Origin: Entamoeba histolytica HM-1:IMSS
Taxonomy: Eukaryota > Evosea > Mastigamoebida > Endamoebidae
Assembly: GCF_000208925.1 (NCBI RefSeq)
Contig: NW_001914887.1
Coordinates: 1 to 64,000, forward strand
Length of the DNA stretch: 64,000 nucleotides
Direction: 5' to 3'
Position 1 is the first letter of the stretch; every line of letters begins with the position of its first letter. The notes below the pieces were generated by a model. It was not told where the DNA came from. It made no database searches and saw only the letters and a program-made list of their open reading frames with translations. Made by a program: the position numbers and the translations under genes. Below are positions 20,478 through 33,099 of this stretch, one piece after another.

Positions 20478-22775
20478 TTTCTCTTTTTTCTAGTTTCTCC
20501 TTTATAGTTTTATTATTTGTTTTTATAAAAAGCTATTTTGAAATAAAAAGTCAAATTTCTTGATAAATAAAAATTGTTGATGCCATCACATCTTTGAAAA
20601 AACCTACATCAAGACAATGCACAACATAACATGATTATGCAAATCCGTGAATAATACTTCTTAATAGTAAAGAGAAGGGGTATTGTGAACTATTGTTATA
20701 ATAGAAGATAAAGAAGGTAGGATAATTAAGACGATATGTTTGAAAAGAAATATTCATAAACTGGAATATACAAGAGGAATGGTATTAAGTATATGAAATA
20801 GAATTATACAAGGAGTAAAATGAAAATACTTCAAATGCATTAAACTAATTTGAAATATGAAAAAGAAAAATAAAACACACAAAAACAAGATGAAATTAAA
20901 TGAAAATCTAGTGAAACACAAAAGGGTTGTATGATGAAAAGAAACAAAATAAAAAAGATAAGAATAAAGTATATACAAATAAATATTCATACATTATTCT
21001 ATTCTTTATTCATAAGAAAGAAGTTGGTGAAGTAAAAAAAAAAGATGTAATGAGTAATAATTTGATATATTGTAGAGATAAATATGAATAAATATTGTAT
21101 AATACAATATTTGATAATATAATATCATATTACCATTCATATTTAATTTAATAGTTTGTATTCTTAGTTATGACATACGGTAATTGATTGAATTTAATAA
21201 ATGATAAATCTTATTGTTGTTTACGTTCAATAGATGATAAGAATTTAAAATATTCTATTGAATTAAAATTGACACTGTATTTTAATGAAATAACCAATTT
21301 ATATTTGTGGTTGTTTATAAGTAATATGTTAGTGATGACTATAATATCAATAACATAATCGATTGTTATATTTAATTTAATTTATTATTTGGTTATTGGT
21401 TATCATTGAATTATAAATAGTAATACTATTTGTGCTTGTAATAATGTTATATTTATAATGTTATATTAAGAAGCTTTTTATCGTATAATTTCTTTTTGTT
21501 TTTTTGTATTAACAGTGTCTTTATTCAAAATTATTATTTAATGAGTTGAATATGCTAATATTAATTGTATTATATCATAAGAAATAAAATAAAAACGAGT
21601 TGTTTCCATGTTTTAGATATTATTTCAACGATTGATTTATGAATAATAAATATTTATTCTCTTTTGTTTGATTTATATTGTTTTTCATATAAATGTGAGT
21701 GATAAAAATGTTCTATTTCAATGATATTGAATATTTTTATGTAACACCTTATTTAGATAAGTCATTAATCATTCAAATAAGAATATTCAATCTAGAAAAA
21801 AAAATATAAAAGATAATACAGAGTAAAAGAAAAAAACATGGTAATTCAATTCATTCAATAAATATAATGTTTAGTTGATAAACATAGTTTGAAGTTGAAG
21901 ATATTTTATAGGAAACATGAATAAATACAATAATAAAACACAAAATGTAAAGTATAATTGTCATGAATTATAACCAAATAACTATAATAATTAATTATTT
22001 GTTAATTTAATAATTATTTGTATTTAAAGATAAACTAATATGTAGTTCAACTGATTGATAATGAACATAAAAGTACTATAAATAAATTATTATTTATTAA
22101 TACTAACAATAACATGTATGAAAGAAATTGTGAAATACATGATAATTAATACCACCTCATTGAATATATCAATTTTAGTTTGTTTCATATGGTGAAAGAG
22201 TATTAATACTGTAACAATAAAATACAAAATATATAAACAAATATTTATCATAGAATACTTAAAATAGCAAGCATTTTAATTAATACTAACCAGAATATAA
22301 AAGAAAATAAAATTATGTAATAGAATTGTAGAGAATATGAGTCGTCCAAATAAAAGAATGAGAGGTTATTTGTTAGTACATCACTACGTTCACTCAAATC
22401 AAATTTATGTTTGAAGTATTGAATATAATAATGATTATAATTTAGTCAGTCATGTGTTTACAGTTTTTATGAAAAGAAAAATAACATTATACTCTAAAAG
22501 GTAACAAAAATGATTTATTCAAAACGACAATTCAATGAATATCATAGAAAACTAAATGAAACAAAACATAAGATTGTATTAATAAAATCATTAAACATTT
22601 AAATACTGTTAAATTTAAGACTAAAATGGTACAAATAATTATTATTTGTTTATAAATGAAAATTATTAATTTAGTTCATTCAAATAATGATTATGTTGTG
22701 GTATTTTCAGTTTGTTTCTCAAATAAAAAAATAAAACCAAGAAAAAACTAAAGATTCATGTCAAAAGACTAATAA
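20478..22775. other. Long gene-poor A/T-rich region
   Basis: About 2.3 kb with no intact gene. Composition is mostly A/T, with simple repeats and palindromic TTAATTATT runs around 21990-22020. A 25-codon frame at 22337-22414 (MSRPNKRMRGYLLVHHYV) is the only protein-like piece and is too short to call. No LINE motif, tRNA or other RNA was recognised. Confidence 0.4.
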
Positions 22776-23399
22776 TTAGATTTGCTGTTTTATCGCTTCA
22801 TAATACATTTTTCCATTTATTTCCCAGTCATAGTAAGTAATGCCTTGTACTGAATATGATGTTATTGTTATTAATGGATAAGTGCAATGTTTTCTTGTAT
22901 TGTAGTTAATCTTACATCCAAATTGTTCTAACAATGAAATTAATTCAAGATTCATTGCATTAATGAGTGTTTGGTTTTTTATATTTGCACCTATACGAGC
23001 CTTAAACATTTCAAGGTTAAATATAACTTCTCCTTGATATGTAACACGTTCAATATTAAAAGGAATGATCTTGGTAGACCTTTTCCTGCTCTTCTCAGCT
23101 TTAACTTCACATCCATACATTGACAAACACCAGGCTAAAAAGCCTACTGTATATGCCCTCTTAGTTAATTCTCTCTCTTTACTTTTTAGGTTATTATATT
23201 GCTTTATATTGGGTATATTCTGATAATAGCCATCTTGAATTAAACATGGGGTTGTCAAAATGCCTGTTGATAAAATATTCTGTGACACTACTACACCATT
23301 TTGTTGAATGAACATAGTAGAATCACAAAACACTTCACCACAAGCATAAGTTGGATTTCCGTATTGAATTTGTATAGAATTTCCAAGACTACTAAGCAT
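22776..23399 (-). CDS. Orphan protein of 207 residues
   Basis: The frame runs intact from ATG 23399 and I do not recognise it. It has seven cysteines, no signal peptide and no clear membrane helix. The middle is basic (KAEKSRKRSTKIIPF, about residues 101-115). The second half (VTYQGEVIFNLEMFKARIG, LINAMNLELISLLEQFGCK) is mixed helix and strand. Base composition is visibly less A/T-biased than its surroundings, typical of selected coding sequence or of different origin. A TATA-like ATATTTAAATA lies about 37-48 nt upstream (23446-23436). It stands alone, with 2.3 kb and about 1.5 kb of gene-free DNA on its two sides, next to a dead LINE. Confidence 0.7.
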   Translation of the reverse strand: MLSSLGNSIQIQYGNPTYACGEVFCDSTMFIQQNGVVVSQNILSTGILTTPCLIQDGYYQNIPNIKQYNNLKSKERELTKRAYTVGFLAWCLSMYGCEVKAEKSRKRSTKIIPFNIERVTYQGEVIFNLEMFKARIGANIKNQTLINAMNLELISLLEQFGCKINYNTRKHCTYPLITITSYSVQGITYYDWEINGKMYYEAIKQQI

Positions 23400-24929
23400 G
23401 TTAATTCCTTGTATGAAAAACTAGATATTATTCGGTATTTAAATATTGTGCATCGACGTTATTCAATAACTTTGAAAAAAAATGATTCTTCTAGACTGTA
23501 TCAATCCCTCAATTATTTCAATTAAATTATAATATACCACTAAAAAATAGTTTCAAGTTTTACCAATTTACTACTTTATTATTCAACGAATTTTATTCAG
23601 TTACAGTTTTTCTTCTAATAAAATAATCGAATTGAATAAAACAGATAACTTCTACTTTTTATTCAATACTCATAATAATAACTCTTTCTTATTTTATTTA
23701 TAGATTTGATAAAACGATTAATTCGATATATCTATTTTTAAGATTTTCATTTTTTAAATAACAACTAATTTACAATTCATTTTTTACTTTTCTTAAACTA
23801 GTATTTTTGATAAGAAGAATATTTTTATTATAACTTTTCACTTTTCAAAAAACTGGTATAAAAAGCTTCAAAAAATTTCTTATTTCTCTTTTCTTTTCCC
23901 TTATAACTCCTTTCCAATGCAAAACATAACAACAAATTTTAATGCTATAGTTAGTGTGTAAATCCTTTGTGTATTGAAAAGAAAAGCAAACAAGACATAA
24001 AAATTCAATGTCATGCAATAGAATGAAATGTCAATAACAATAAATTGAAAAGAAATAATAATAATAATGGTAAAAGAAATACCACAGAAGATGGATTAGA
24101 AGAAGAAAGACACTAAGAAAAACAAATAAAAAACAAGGTAAATACAATAATAATAATAATACAAATAACAAATATAAATGGCTAACAATAAATGATGTGA
24201 AATAATCAAAAGAATAATAAGCGAATGGGAGAAAGGAGAAAAAGAAGAAATACTAAAAAACTAAAGAAAAAAACAAAAGAAAAAAACAAAAGAAAAAAAC
24301 AAAAGACATTGAAGAAAAAATTAAAATTAAAAAAATTAAAATAAAAAAAATGAAAAACACATCAATTACGATTAACCTCATCTTTATATTTTCATCATGT
24401 TGAGAAGTGAGCGAATCAGTTTCTTATTCAAAATGCTTTATTTCTATTGAAATATTGTTTTTTTTTCAATCATGTTCGACTTAAATAGTTCATCATTTAA
24501 GTTGCTGCATGATTTTTATTTTAATGAATAATAAGTTATTTATCATTCTTTATATTGTTGTTTTAAGGAGAGTATATCCATAACATAATGATTATGACTC
24601 ATCTCATTTATCATCATCTTCTTCTCTTAAAGAAACACTATTCCTTGATAATATCCTTATATTCAAATGTACATACAACAGTAACAATAATATATGCGTC
24701 TTCTTTAATAAATTATAATTCTTGATAAATAATAAACCCTCTTAATGAATAATATTCTTTCATAATAATCATTCATAACAAATACTAAATAATAGTCAAT
24801 TAGTTTTGAATGAATATTATCTCACCAAAGGCACGTCATGACCAGACGATAACTGGGATATTCGAAGCATGGGAATATTTTATGGTTTCATGTGGTGTCT
24901 CTGACGTGACATCTTCGAATCTTAAGTTG
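23400..24929. other. A/T-rich intergenic region upstream of the LINE
   Basis: It contains microsatellite-like runs (AATAATAAT near 24056-24070 and 24147-24161) and the A-rich tandem repeat at 24263-24305. A less A/T-rich patch at 24821-24925 carries short inverted pairs (GCACGTCA with TGACGTG; ATTCGAAG with CTTCGAAT) and may be LINE or SINE sequence. An AAACCCT at 24734-24740 is not close to any start codon. Confidence 0.4.
24263..24305 (+). repeat. 13-bp A-rich tandem repeat
   Basis: About three and a half copies of AAAAGAAAAAAAC lie in tandem. It is a simple-sequence expansion in non-coding DNA. Confidence 0.7.
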
Positions 24930-27545
24930 AAGAAGTAATTAAAAACAAAAACACAAATAAAGAAATGAATGAAAGATGTAAAATTGCAAGAATAATAAAT
25001 AGCAAAGAAAGTATAAAGAAAATACAAGAAGAAATACAACAAAATAAAGAAATAGAATTTTAATTGAAGTGTTGTATTGTTTTGCAATTAATTGGTTGAA
25101 TAAGAAATTATATAAGAAATTAAGATGGGAACAAATAGAAAGTATAATAAAAGTGATAAACATCAATGTCAATAATGAAAAAGAATATATTAATTATATT
25201 AAAATATCACATAAAATAAAAGAAAATACTAAACAATACATTAAAGTGAAAGTAAATGATATAATAGAAGGAAGAGTAGAGTGTGATTCAATAATAAAAA
25301 CATCATATTAAAGAATAACTCTACAGAAATTGATGAAGAATATCTTAACACTCTCATCAATAAAATAAAAGAAATGAAAGTAGAAAAATGTACTAACATT
25401 AATTACTACTTTCAAAGAAAAGAAGCTGACCGATTAATAATGGAAAATAATAATAGATGGATATGGTCAGGAAGCAGAATGCATGAACTGCAAGATGATA
25501 TGAAAAGGATTTCAATGGTTATGCATCTTTATCTCCAAAATAAAATAACAAGAGATAAATTTGATGAAATAAAAGAAATCCTAAAGAAAATAAATAGACT
25601 AGAAGATTTGGTCAAGGGAAGGAAATGGTACAGAATAAAGTGAATCATGAAATTAAATGAACATGATGAAGAAGGAATAAAAGTTAAAGCACTAGAAAGA
25701 ATAAAGTACCTAAAATATATGATGACAATGAATAAAGAATTAAATTTAATAAAAATGAAATAATCAGAATCAATACAAATAAAATCATGTTTGATTCTAA
25801 TAAGAAAATTAGAATAAGGAAGAAAGACCCAAAAAATGAAATATACCCAAATAACGATATTACTTTAGAATATTGGAAATCGTTATATGAAACACAGGTG
25901 AAATTAAATAAAGAGAATTGGAAAATAAAACAAAACACGATATTGAATGAAAGATATATCAATTATGATAATGTCATAATAACAATAAATGAATTAAATT
26001 TAAGTATAATGAGAATAAGTAACTGGAAAGCACCAGGAATAGACACTATATATGGGTATTATTTGAAAAGGATGTCATCATCAAGAGAAATCATTCTCAA
26101 TATCTTTAATGAATGGTTGAACTTCATTCAAAACATCAAATTAGACATGGTAAGTGGAAGAACTTTATTAATCCACAATTTGATAGGAACGACGTCACTA
26201 ATTATTGTCATATCAGTTGTACAAATGTAATTATGAAAGTATTTACCTCCATATTAAAAGAAAAGATTCACAGAAGACTTAACATGAATTGTGAATCATT
26301 TAAAATTAGTAAAAATCAATTGGGATGTAAGTTACAATCTTTAGCTGCTAAAGAAGGAATAATAAATAGTTATATGATGAAGCAGAAAGAAGAGAAATAC
26401 CCAAAATATGTGGAGTCATATTATGACATTAAGAAAACATATGACACTGTCAACCATGAATGGGTAATTGAAACATTAAAATATTTTAATTATGAGTGAG
26501 TCATCATTGACATTATTGAAAGTATGATGACTAGATGGAAGATATTCATAGGTTATAAATATAATGAATATCTAGGATATATTAAATTAAATAGAGGAAT
26601 TTTACAAGGTGATTCATTATCAAATCTACTCTTCATCATTCAGATGAATGTAATTTCTCAAATCATCGAAGAGAAATTCCCAAAATCAAATCATACATTA
26701 TATATGGATGATTTGAGAATAATGACAGAAAGTAGTGAAGAAATTTGAATAATCCACTGTGAAATTAATGACAAATACATCAAAAAATGAAAGTGTCATC
26801 AAATTAGTGGATATTTTAGAAGATGGTTTGAGTCAAAAGGAGTAGATAAAACTACTACAATGAAAGCATGGAAGTCCATCAATATTAAAAAAAATGCATT
26901 TCTCAAATTAACTAAAATGCAAGATGGTGCAATATTTTGTGAATATAGAAAATCAAAAATAATGAAAAATGAAAGATTGAAATACTCCACAATTTGTAAA
27001 GACAAGATAGCTACAGTAGAACACATCCTACTATCTTGTATTTATCATAAAAAATCACAAATGAAAAAACATGACAATATTGGCATAATAATATTGATTA
27101 ATAAGAAAATACACATGAAATAAACAATATAAAAACCTCCATATGAAACAATGTTCAAATATAAAGACATTACTATGATATGGAACAAACAAATAATGCC
27201 TAAAAGTGAATGACAAAATCACAAAATACCAGACATATATGTAATAGATAAAAAGAACAAAACTGGTCTAATATTTGATATGACTATTGTTGAATATCAC
27301 AATATTAATTGAGCGTATTTGAAGAAAAGAAATAAGTATAATGAATTAAAGAATATTCTAATGAAAATAGAAAAGTTAAAAGATGTCAAAATAATTCCAG
27401 TAGTAATCTCAATCAATGGATTAATAAATAAAGAAAGTATCAAATTAATTAAAATAAGAAAGAAAATAACACCCCAAAAGTTAAAGATATTGTAATCAAA
27501 AATAAGATGAACTAATGGAACATAGTTTCTATTATAGCCAAACAC
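24930..27545 (+). mobile_element. Degenerate non-LTR retrotransposon (EhLINE/R4-type), ORF2 remnant
   Basis: Scattered + frames align in order with a LINE ORF2. RT motifs: SNWKAPGIDTIYGYYLKRM (about 26018-26074), CTNVIMKVFTSILKEKIHRR, motif A YDIKKTYDTVNHEW (about 26420-26462), motif B RGILQGDSLSNLLF (about 26594-26635) and motif C YMDD at 26701-26712. Downstream are the remains of the zinc motif (VEHILLSC) and the restriction-like endonuclease PD-x14-D at 27229-27279, then IIPVVISINGLINKES. Stops and frame shifts break the frame many times (for example the TGA near 26497), so it cannot be expressed as one protein. The second cysteine of CxxC is lost. Upstream frames at 24935-25311 probably belong to ORF2's N-terminus. 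ORF1 was not found, so the copy is 5'-truncated or too decayed. Limits are approximate. Confidence 0.88.
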
Positions 27546-27891
27546 ATTCTATATAATTAATAGAAAATAACTAGGGGATTAATCTCCACAGAAAAATCAA
27601 CAATAGAGAACAATCCATCAATACTTAAGTAATTCACTCTTATTTTCAACTACCTCAGCACAAGATATTTATAGGGATTGTCATTTGTTATTCTTGATAG
27701 TTCTGCCAATTCAACATTTTTTTGACTATTAATATTTGTTATTGCTCTCTTTTTTCAAAAAAGGAAGAGTTTGGAAAACAAAAATTAAAAATATCAATTT
27801 TGTTGATATTTTTATAAAACTTTTTTGAAATTTTTTTGTGTTATATAATGAAAATGGATAAAACTAAAAAAAAATAATGAAAACGAAATCG
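27546..27891. other. Intergenic region between LINE and PI3K
   Basis: GGGGATTAATCTCC, a short imperfect palindrome at 27575-27588, may mark the LINE 3' end. No gene is visible. Confidence 0.35.
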
Positions 27892-27899
27892 AAAAATTC
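27892..27899 (+). promoter_or_regulatory. Initiator-like AAAAATTC before the PI3K gene
   Basis: AAAAATTC matches the reported Entamoeba initiator consensus (AAAAATTCA) and lies 20-28 nt before the ATG at 27920, which fits the very short 5' leaders of this genus. A TATA-like TTATATAAT is at 27840-27849. Confidence 0.45.
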
Positions 27900-27919
27900 T
27901 TTTTAACTAACTTTTCTTC

Positions 27920-30900
27920 ATGGAAAGACCACCTGTGGAATTTATTGTTCCAAAATACTTTGAACACCCACCTAGGTCTAGTGTTACGGTTGATCGATTT
28001 CTTCGAATAAGTAAACCAAATGTATTAAAGACATATGAAGAATATTCAATAGGAAAACTAAGCCATCCATTAGATTTACCATTTGTTGTTAAAATTCATT
28101 TACCAAAAGAATTAATAACACAAATAGGAAATACTTATGTTGAAATTTCTATTGATAAAAATGCTACTATTGACGATTTATTAAAACAATTTTTTGATAA
28201 GTTTGGTACTGGAATTATTGCTTTTAGGAATGTACTGTTAGAAAAGAATTATGCAGGATTAGTATTATTATCATCTCTTTGTGATGGTGATGAATTAGTA
28301 GATTCAATTTTTCAATTTATTAGAATTCATAGTATTGAAGCAGATTATCTTAGTGCATTTGTCTCAACACATGGAGTTCAATCAAGACTATTGGAAGGAT
28401 TATTAGAAAATTGGATGTTTGAAAAAGAAAAATTGTTTTTGGATACATTTTTCTTCCCAATTAAAATGAGAGTTCAAAATGGATTATTTGAAATTGATGC
28501 AAATAAAATTTCACCATCAGAAAATAGAGACCAAAATATTGGATATATTTGTAATTTAATAAAACAACTTAGAAATACATTATCTACTGCCCTTCAAAAA
28601 CTTACTGGTGAAACAGTTTATATTTTCTACACATTAAATAAGAAATTAACATTAAACCATTTAAATTCAGATCAATATGCGTTATCCAAATTATTCTTTA
28701 GAATTACATTAAACCTTTTATCAAATGAAAAATATCCAAGAACTAATGCTGATTGGAAATTTTCTACAAATTCTTCTCAAACAACACGATTAACATCAAT
28801 TTTATTTGAAATTTTTAATATATTTTTAAAAGATGTTGATGATAATTCACTTCCAGATGTTGTGAAACAAACATTTAATAAAGAAATAGAAGTAATGACA
28901 GAAATTGTTCAATCATTTTTTAAAAATTTAAGACCAATGATAAGAAACATAATGAAAGGAGAAATGAATGAAAGTATTGAAAGAACAGTATTAGATAAAT
29001 TATTACGTTCTACAAAAGAAATATTTAAAAATCCTATTAATTGTCCTGAATTTAATAGAGAATATCCAAATGTTTCAATTGAATTATTAAAAAAACAAGC
29101 AATGGATATTCAAAATGTTTCCAGTAATTATCATCTTAGAGTACCAAATTCAATGTATTATATTAAAGTTTCACAAGTTCAAATGACTCCTATTGGAGAA
29201 TGGGAATATGTTCGTCAACGATTAAGAGAGTTTAAGTCAATAGAATTTGAATGTGTAGATACACAATTATTTGAACGAGATAAAATAGTATTATTTGATA
29301 TTTCAACAATTATTGATGGACCAATGAAATGGGATTGTACAAATCCACAAGAATTTTATTTTAGAAGATGTTCATATCACAGTGCAAAGGATATGAATAT
29401 TCCATTTATTCCAATTTCATCAGCAATAACAGCAATACCATATCCAAAATCATTTCCAGAAACTTTTTTTATTAAATTACAAATTTCTACTGCTGTAAGA
29501 GATTTTTGTCAATTAGATAAACAAAGTAATACACTTCAAGTAAATTATTTATTTAAACCATCAATGATAATAGATAAATATCTTCGTTCAATTCAGAAAG
29601 TTAGAACTGACTTTGAAGTAAACAATAATATATTCTATCTTAAAACACTTGGATTTGATGAATATATGTTTGATGATGTTCCAATTGGAGACTATCAATA
29701 TATTAGAGAAATGTTAAGAATGTCTAAACCAATTAGGCTAATGTTAGTTCTTGAAGCAGGTGAATTTGAAAAAAAATTACAAGTTCGACAACGAAGTGAA
29801 GAGTTAGAAAAGAATTGGGAATTTCAACCATTACCAATTGAGTTACCAAATATGGATATTATATTACCTCACTGTGTAATGAGAAAAAAATTAGGTATTT
29901 ATGTTCAAAATATTGAAATGACTGATCAAATTTTTACTACTAACTCATTATATGTTGTATTACTTGAAATATGTTTTGGTGGAGAAGTTATGTGGAGTTC
30001 ACGTTCTTCAGTAGTTTCAAATATTTCTAATGAAAAAAATAAATTTAACAATTTAAATTTAAATCAATGGATTATTTTTGATTCATGCCGAATATGTGAT
30101 ATTCCTAAAGAAGCTATGCTTGTATTTAAGGTTATTGAAGTAGATAAAGAAGTTAAAATTAAAAAAAATAATATATACAAAGGAGAATGTAGAAATTGTC
30201 ATTTATCATTATACTCTACTAAAGGAAAAGGATTTAATATGTTTTGTAGTTGTGGAATGGATTTATCTCCAAATAGTATTAGTAGTGAAAATAATACAAC
30301 TACAATTATTGGATGGACTGATATTTATTTATTTGACTATCGTAAATTAATGATTTCTGGAAATTATTCACAAGCAATTATGTTACCTCCTGTTATTCCT
30401 ATTGGTATTCCTGTGACGGAATTTGGTAATCTAAATCAACTTAATGGAAAAATTCAATTTAAACTCCCAATTGGACCAACAATACAATTCGATAATTCAA
30501 CTATTGATATTACAATGGAATTAAATAAAAAATGTGAATTAAATGAAGAAGAACAAAAAAGAATTAATACTCTAATTGTAACAACAAATTTATTAAAAGA
30601 AATAGAAAATGAAGATAAGGAATTAATATGGAGAGGAAGACAATTTATTCTTAATGAAGAAACTCTTCATCTTCATCCAAGTAGCATTGTTTTATTATGT
30701 CAAAGTGTTCCATGGAACAAACCAAAAGAAGTAAAAGTATTTGAACAACTCATTCAAAAATGGCCAAAAGTAAGTCATATCATTGCATTAAGATTACTTC
30801 ATTTCTCATTTGCAAATAGTTTTATTCGACAATACGCTGTTAATTGTTTAGTTGAATGTAATGATGAACATCTCTCAACAATTATGATGCAACTAATTCA

Positions 30901-32216
30901 GTCTTTAAAATTTGAAGCAACACCATTGTCTGATCTTGCAATCTTCTTAATTCATAGAGCACTCAATAAACGTTCTACAATTGGTCGTATATTCTTTTGG
31001 TTAATCAAAAGTGAATTACATATCCCTGAAACACAAAGAAGGTTTGCATTACTTCTTGAAGCTTTTTTGATGGTATGTGGTGCTCAAAGAACAGTAATTA
31101 AAAACCAACTTGATTTATGTAAAAAATTAACGTCATTATATACCCAACAAAATCAAACATGGAAAACTGATATAAACCAACTCACAAAAGAATTGAATAA
31201 CATCATATTACCTCAAATTACCTATGTTCCATTTAAATCTTCGTTAAAGTTTACTAAAATAGTTGCTGAAAATTGTAAAGTTTTGGATTCGTTAAGAAAA
31301 CCATTATTTTTAACATTTAAAAATGAAGATCCAGAAGGTGATCCAATTTATATTATATTTAAAAAAGATGATGACCTTCGTCAAGATATGTTTGCATTAA
31401 AAGTCTTAGAAGTTATGAATCAAATGTGGCAAAATGAAGGATATGATATGAGATTAACATGTTATGAATGTCTTGCAATGGGTAATGCAGTTGGAATGAT
31501 TGAAGTTGTATTACGTTCCGAGACAATTGCTGCTATTCAAAAGAAAATGTATGGAGGGAATGTTTCTGCTGCCTTTCAAGAAGATCCATTATATAAGTGG
31601 TTAAAAGACAAAAATACAAGTGATGATGAATTTTTAAATGCACAACAAAATTTTATTTATTCATGTGCAGGATATTGTGTTGCTACTTATGTTCTTGGTG
31701 TAGGAGATAGACATAATGATAATATTCTTCTTACACCAACAGGACATCTTGTTCATATTGACTTTGGTCATATTTTAGGGAATGTTGAAAAATTTAAGGG
31801 ATTTAAACGAGAGACAGCTCCATTTGTTCTTACTAAAGAATTTGTATATGTTATGGGAGGTAAAAACTCAGAAGGATTTAGATTATTTGTGAATTTATGT
31901 TGTGATACATTCTTAATTTTACGAAAGAATTATCATGGCTTAGTTAACTTATTTACTATGGTTTGTTTACTTATTTAAATGTAATAATAAATGAAAAAAA
32001 AACTTATTGTAATAGATGCTTTCAACTGGATTACCTGAATTAAGAAGAACAGAAGATATGGTTTATTTGTTGAATAGTCTTGTACTTGATATGAATGAAG
32101 TTGACGCACGTGCATATTTTGAAAAGTTAATTAATGTAGCACTTGAAGCTGTTATGACACGAGTAAATAATGCTATTCATATCTTTGCACATCCCGACGT
32201 TAAAGAAGATGTTTAA
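27920..32216 (+). CDS. Class I-like phosphatidylinositol 3-kinase, two exons
   Basis: The enzyme phosphorylates the inositol 3-OH of phosphoinositides at the plasma membrane and phagocytic cup. Exons are 27920-31960 and 32016-32216; the intron 31961-32015 (GTTTGT...TAG) joins LFTM to MLSTGLPELRR, giving 1413 residues. Order: N-terminal Ras-binding-like region, C2 (about 640-830), helical domain (about 870-1060), kinase. Kinase motifs: KKDDDLRQD, GVGDRHNDN (catalytic Asp about 1263), IDFGHILG (about 1280-1287) and activation loop GFKRETAPFVLT. The KR pair in the loop resembles class I (KRERVPF), though the second Arg is Thr. The C2 domain carries an inserted C-x2-C-x15-C-x-C motif (Cys757, 760, 776, 778). 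No p85-binding domain is evident. Confidence 0.95.
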
Positions 32217-32256
32217 TTTACTTTTTCATTCCATTAAATACTATTTAATACAAAAA

Positions 32257-33099
32257 TTAAATTAATTCAAATGAGTCTATACACATTTTAAACATTTCTA
32301 GAAACCGTACAAACAATTGTGAATTTTCTGATAGTATCCAATGAGTTCTATTAACAATAAAATTTACTGTAATGTTTTGTTGATATGCTTTATTTAATAT
32401 ATTCCCTAAAAATCCACAATTTTGAAAGTACATTGAATTTCCAAACTCTGAAACATCAAATGATGCTGATAATGATTGATGGTCTTTTGCTGTTTGCAAA
32501 ATTATATCAATGGCATTATCAGTTGATTCATAATAATGTGCAAAAACATCATCTAAAATTATATTTATTGGGTTTTTATTAAATCTACGATAGTCTAAAG
32601 CAATTAAACCATGAAATGAAGGGATTTCTTGTTTTAGTTTTTGTGTTTGTTGTGAAAGTTGAGCAAGGGTTTTATCATCACAATTACCAAGACATTTGTT
32701 TTTAACCGTTTTTGTTAATGAAATAGCAAATTGATAAGATTTTAACTTATGTTGAAATGATGAGATATCACTTAAGAGACGTGTTGTGTTTGACTCATTT
32801 GATATGATAACCGATGAAATAGAATGTCGTTGTACTTGATTCAGAAATGTCTGAGTCTCAGTTAATTGAACTGAAGAATAAAAATCTGGAAAACTAATTC
32901 CAATGTCTATTTTAAATGATAACATTGTTGACATTGTCTTTAGTAATGAATAATAATCTAAATATGTTTGTAAATACACATCTTTTTGTGTCTCCCATTG
33001 TGGTAATTGATGGGGTAATAATACTAATATAACCTTTTTTGGATATTGATAAACTTTATATGACCATGTCCAGAATATAAAAAAAATGAGGAATTTCAT
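32257..33099 (-). CDS. Secreted protein of unknown function
   Basis: The protein is 280 residues. The first about 20 residues (MKFLIFFIFWTWSYKVYQYP) form a probable signal peptide. The mature part alternates strands and helices (KVILVLLPHQLP, IDIGISFPDFY, SSVIISNES, FAISLTKTV, FHGLIALDYRRF), which resembles a TIM-barrel glycoside hydrolase-like fold, but I see no certain catalytic pair. Two cysteines in CLGNC (about 149-153) could form a disulfide. N-glycosylation sequons (NTT, NIT, NRT) fit an extracellular or lumenal protein. The stop lies 40 bp from that of the convergent PI3K gene. Confidence 0.75.
   Translation of the reverse strand: MKFLIFFIFWTWSYKVYQYPKKVILVLLPHQLPQWETQKDVYLQTYLDYYSLLKTMSTMLSFKIDIGISFPDFYSSVQLTETQTFLNQVQRHSISSVIISNESNTTRLLSDISSFQHKLKSYQFAISLTKTVKNKCLGNCDDKTLAQLSQQTQKLKQEIPSFHGLIALDYRRFNKNPINIILDDVFAHYYESTDNAIDIILQTAKDHQSLSASFDVSEFGNSMYFQNCGFLGNILNKAYQQNITVNFIVNRTHWILSENSQLFVRFLEMFKMCIDSFELI

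Noticed and set aside
22337..22414. 25-codon frame MSRPNKRMRGYLLVHHYV...
   Set aside because: Too short, no recognisable family and no convincing splice partner.
24734..24740. AAACCCT copy as a promoter element
   Set aside because: There is no start codon near it; likewise the copy at 52185-52191 lies at an intron-exon border in the DENN gene.
24831..24920. Inverted pairs GCACGTCA/TGACGTG and ATTCGAAG/CTTCGAAT as a hairpin
   Set aside because: The arms cross instead of nesting, so no simple stem-loop forms; probably coincidence or degraded repeat.
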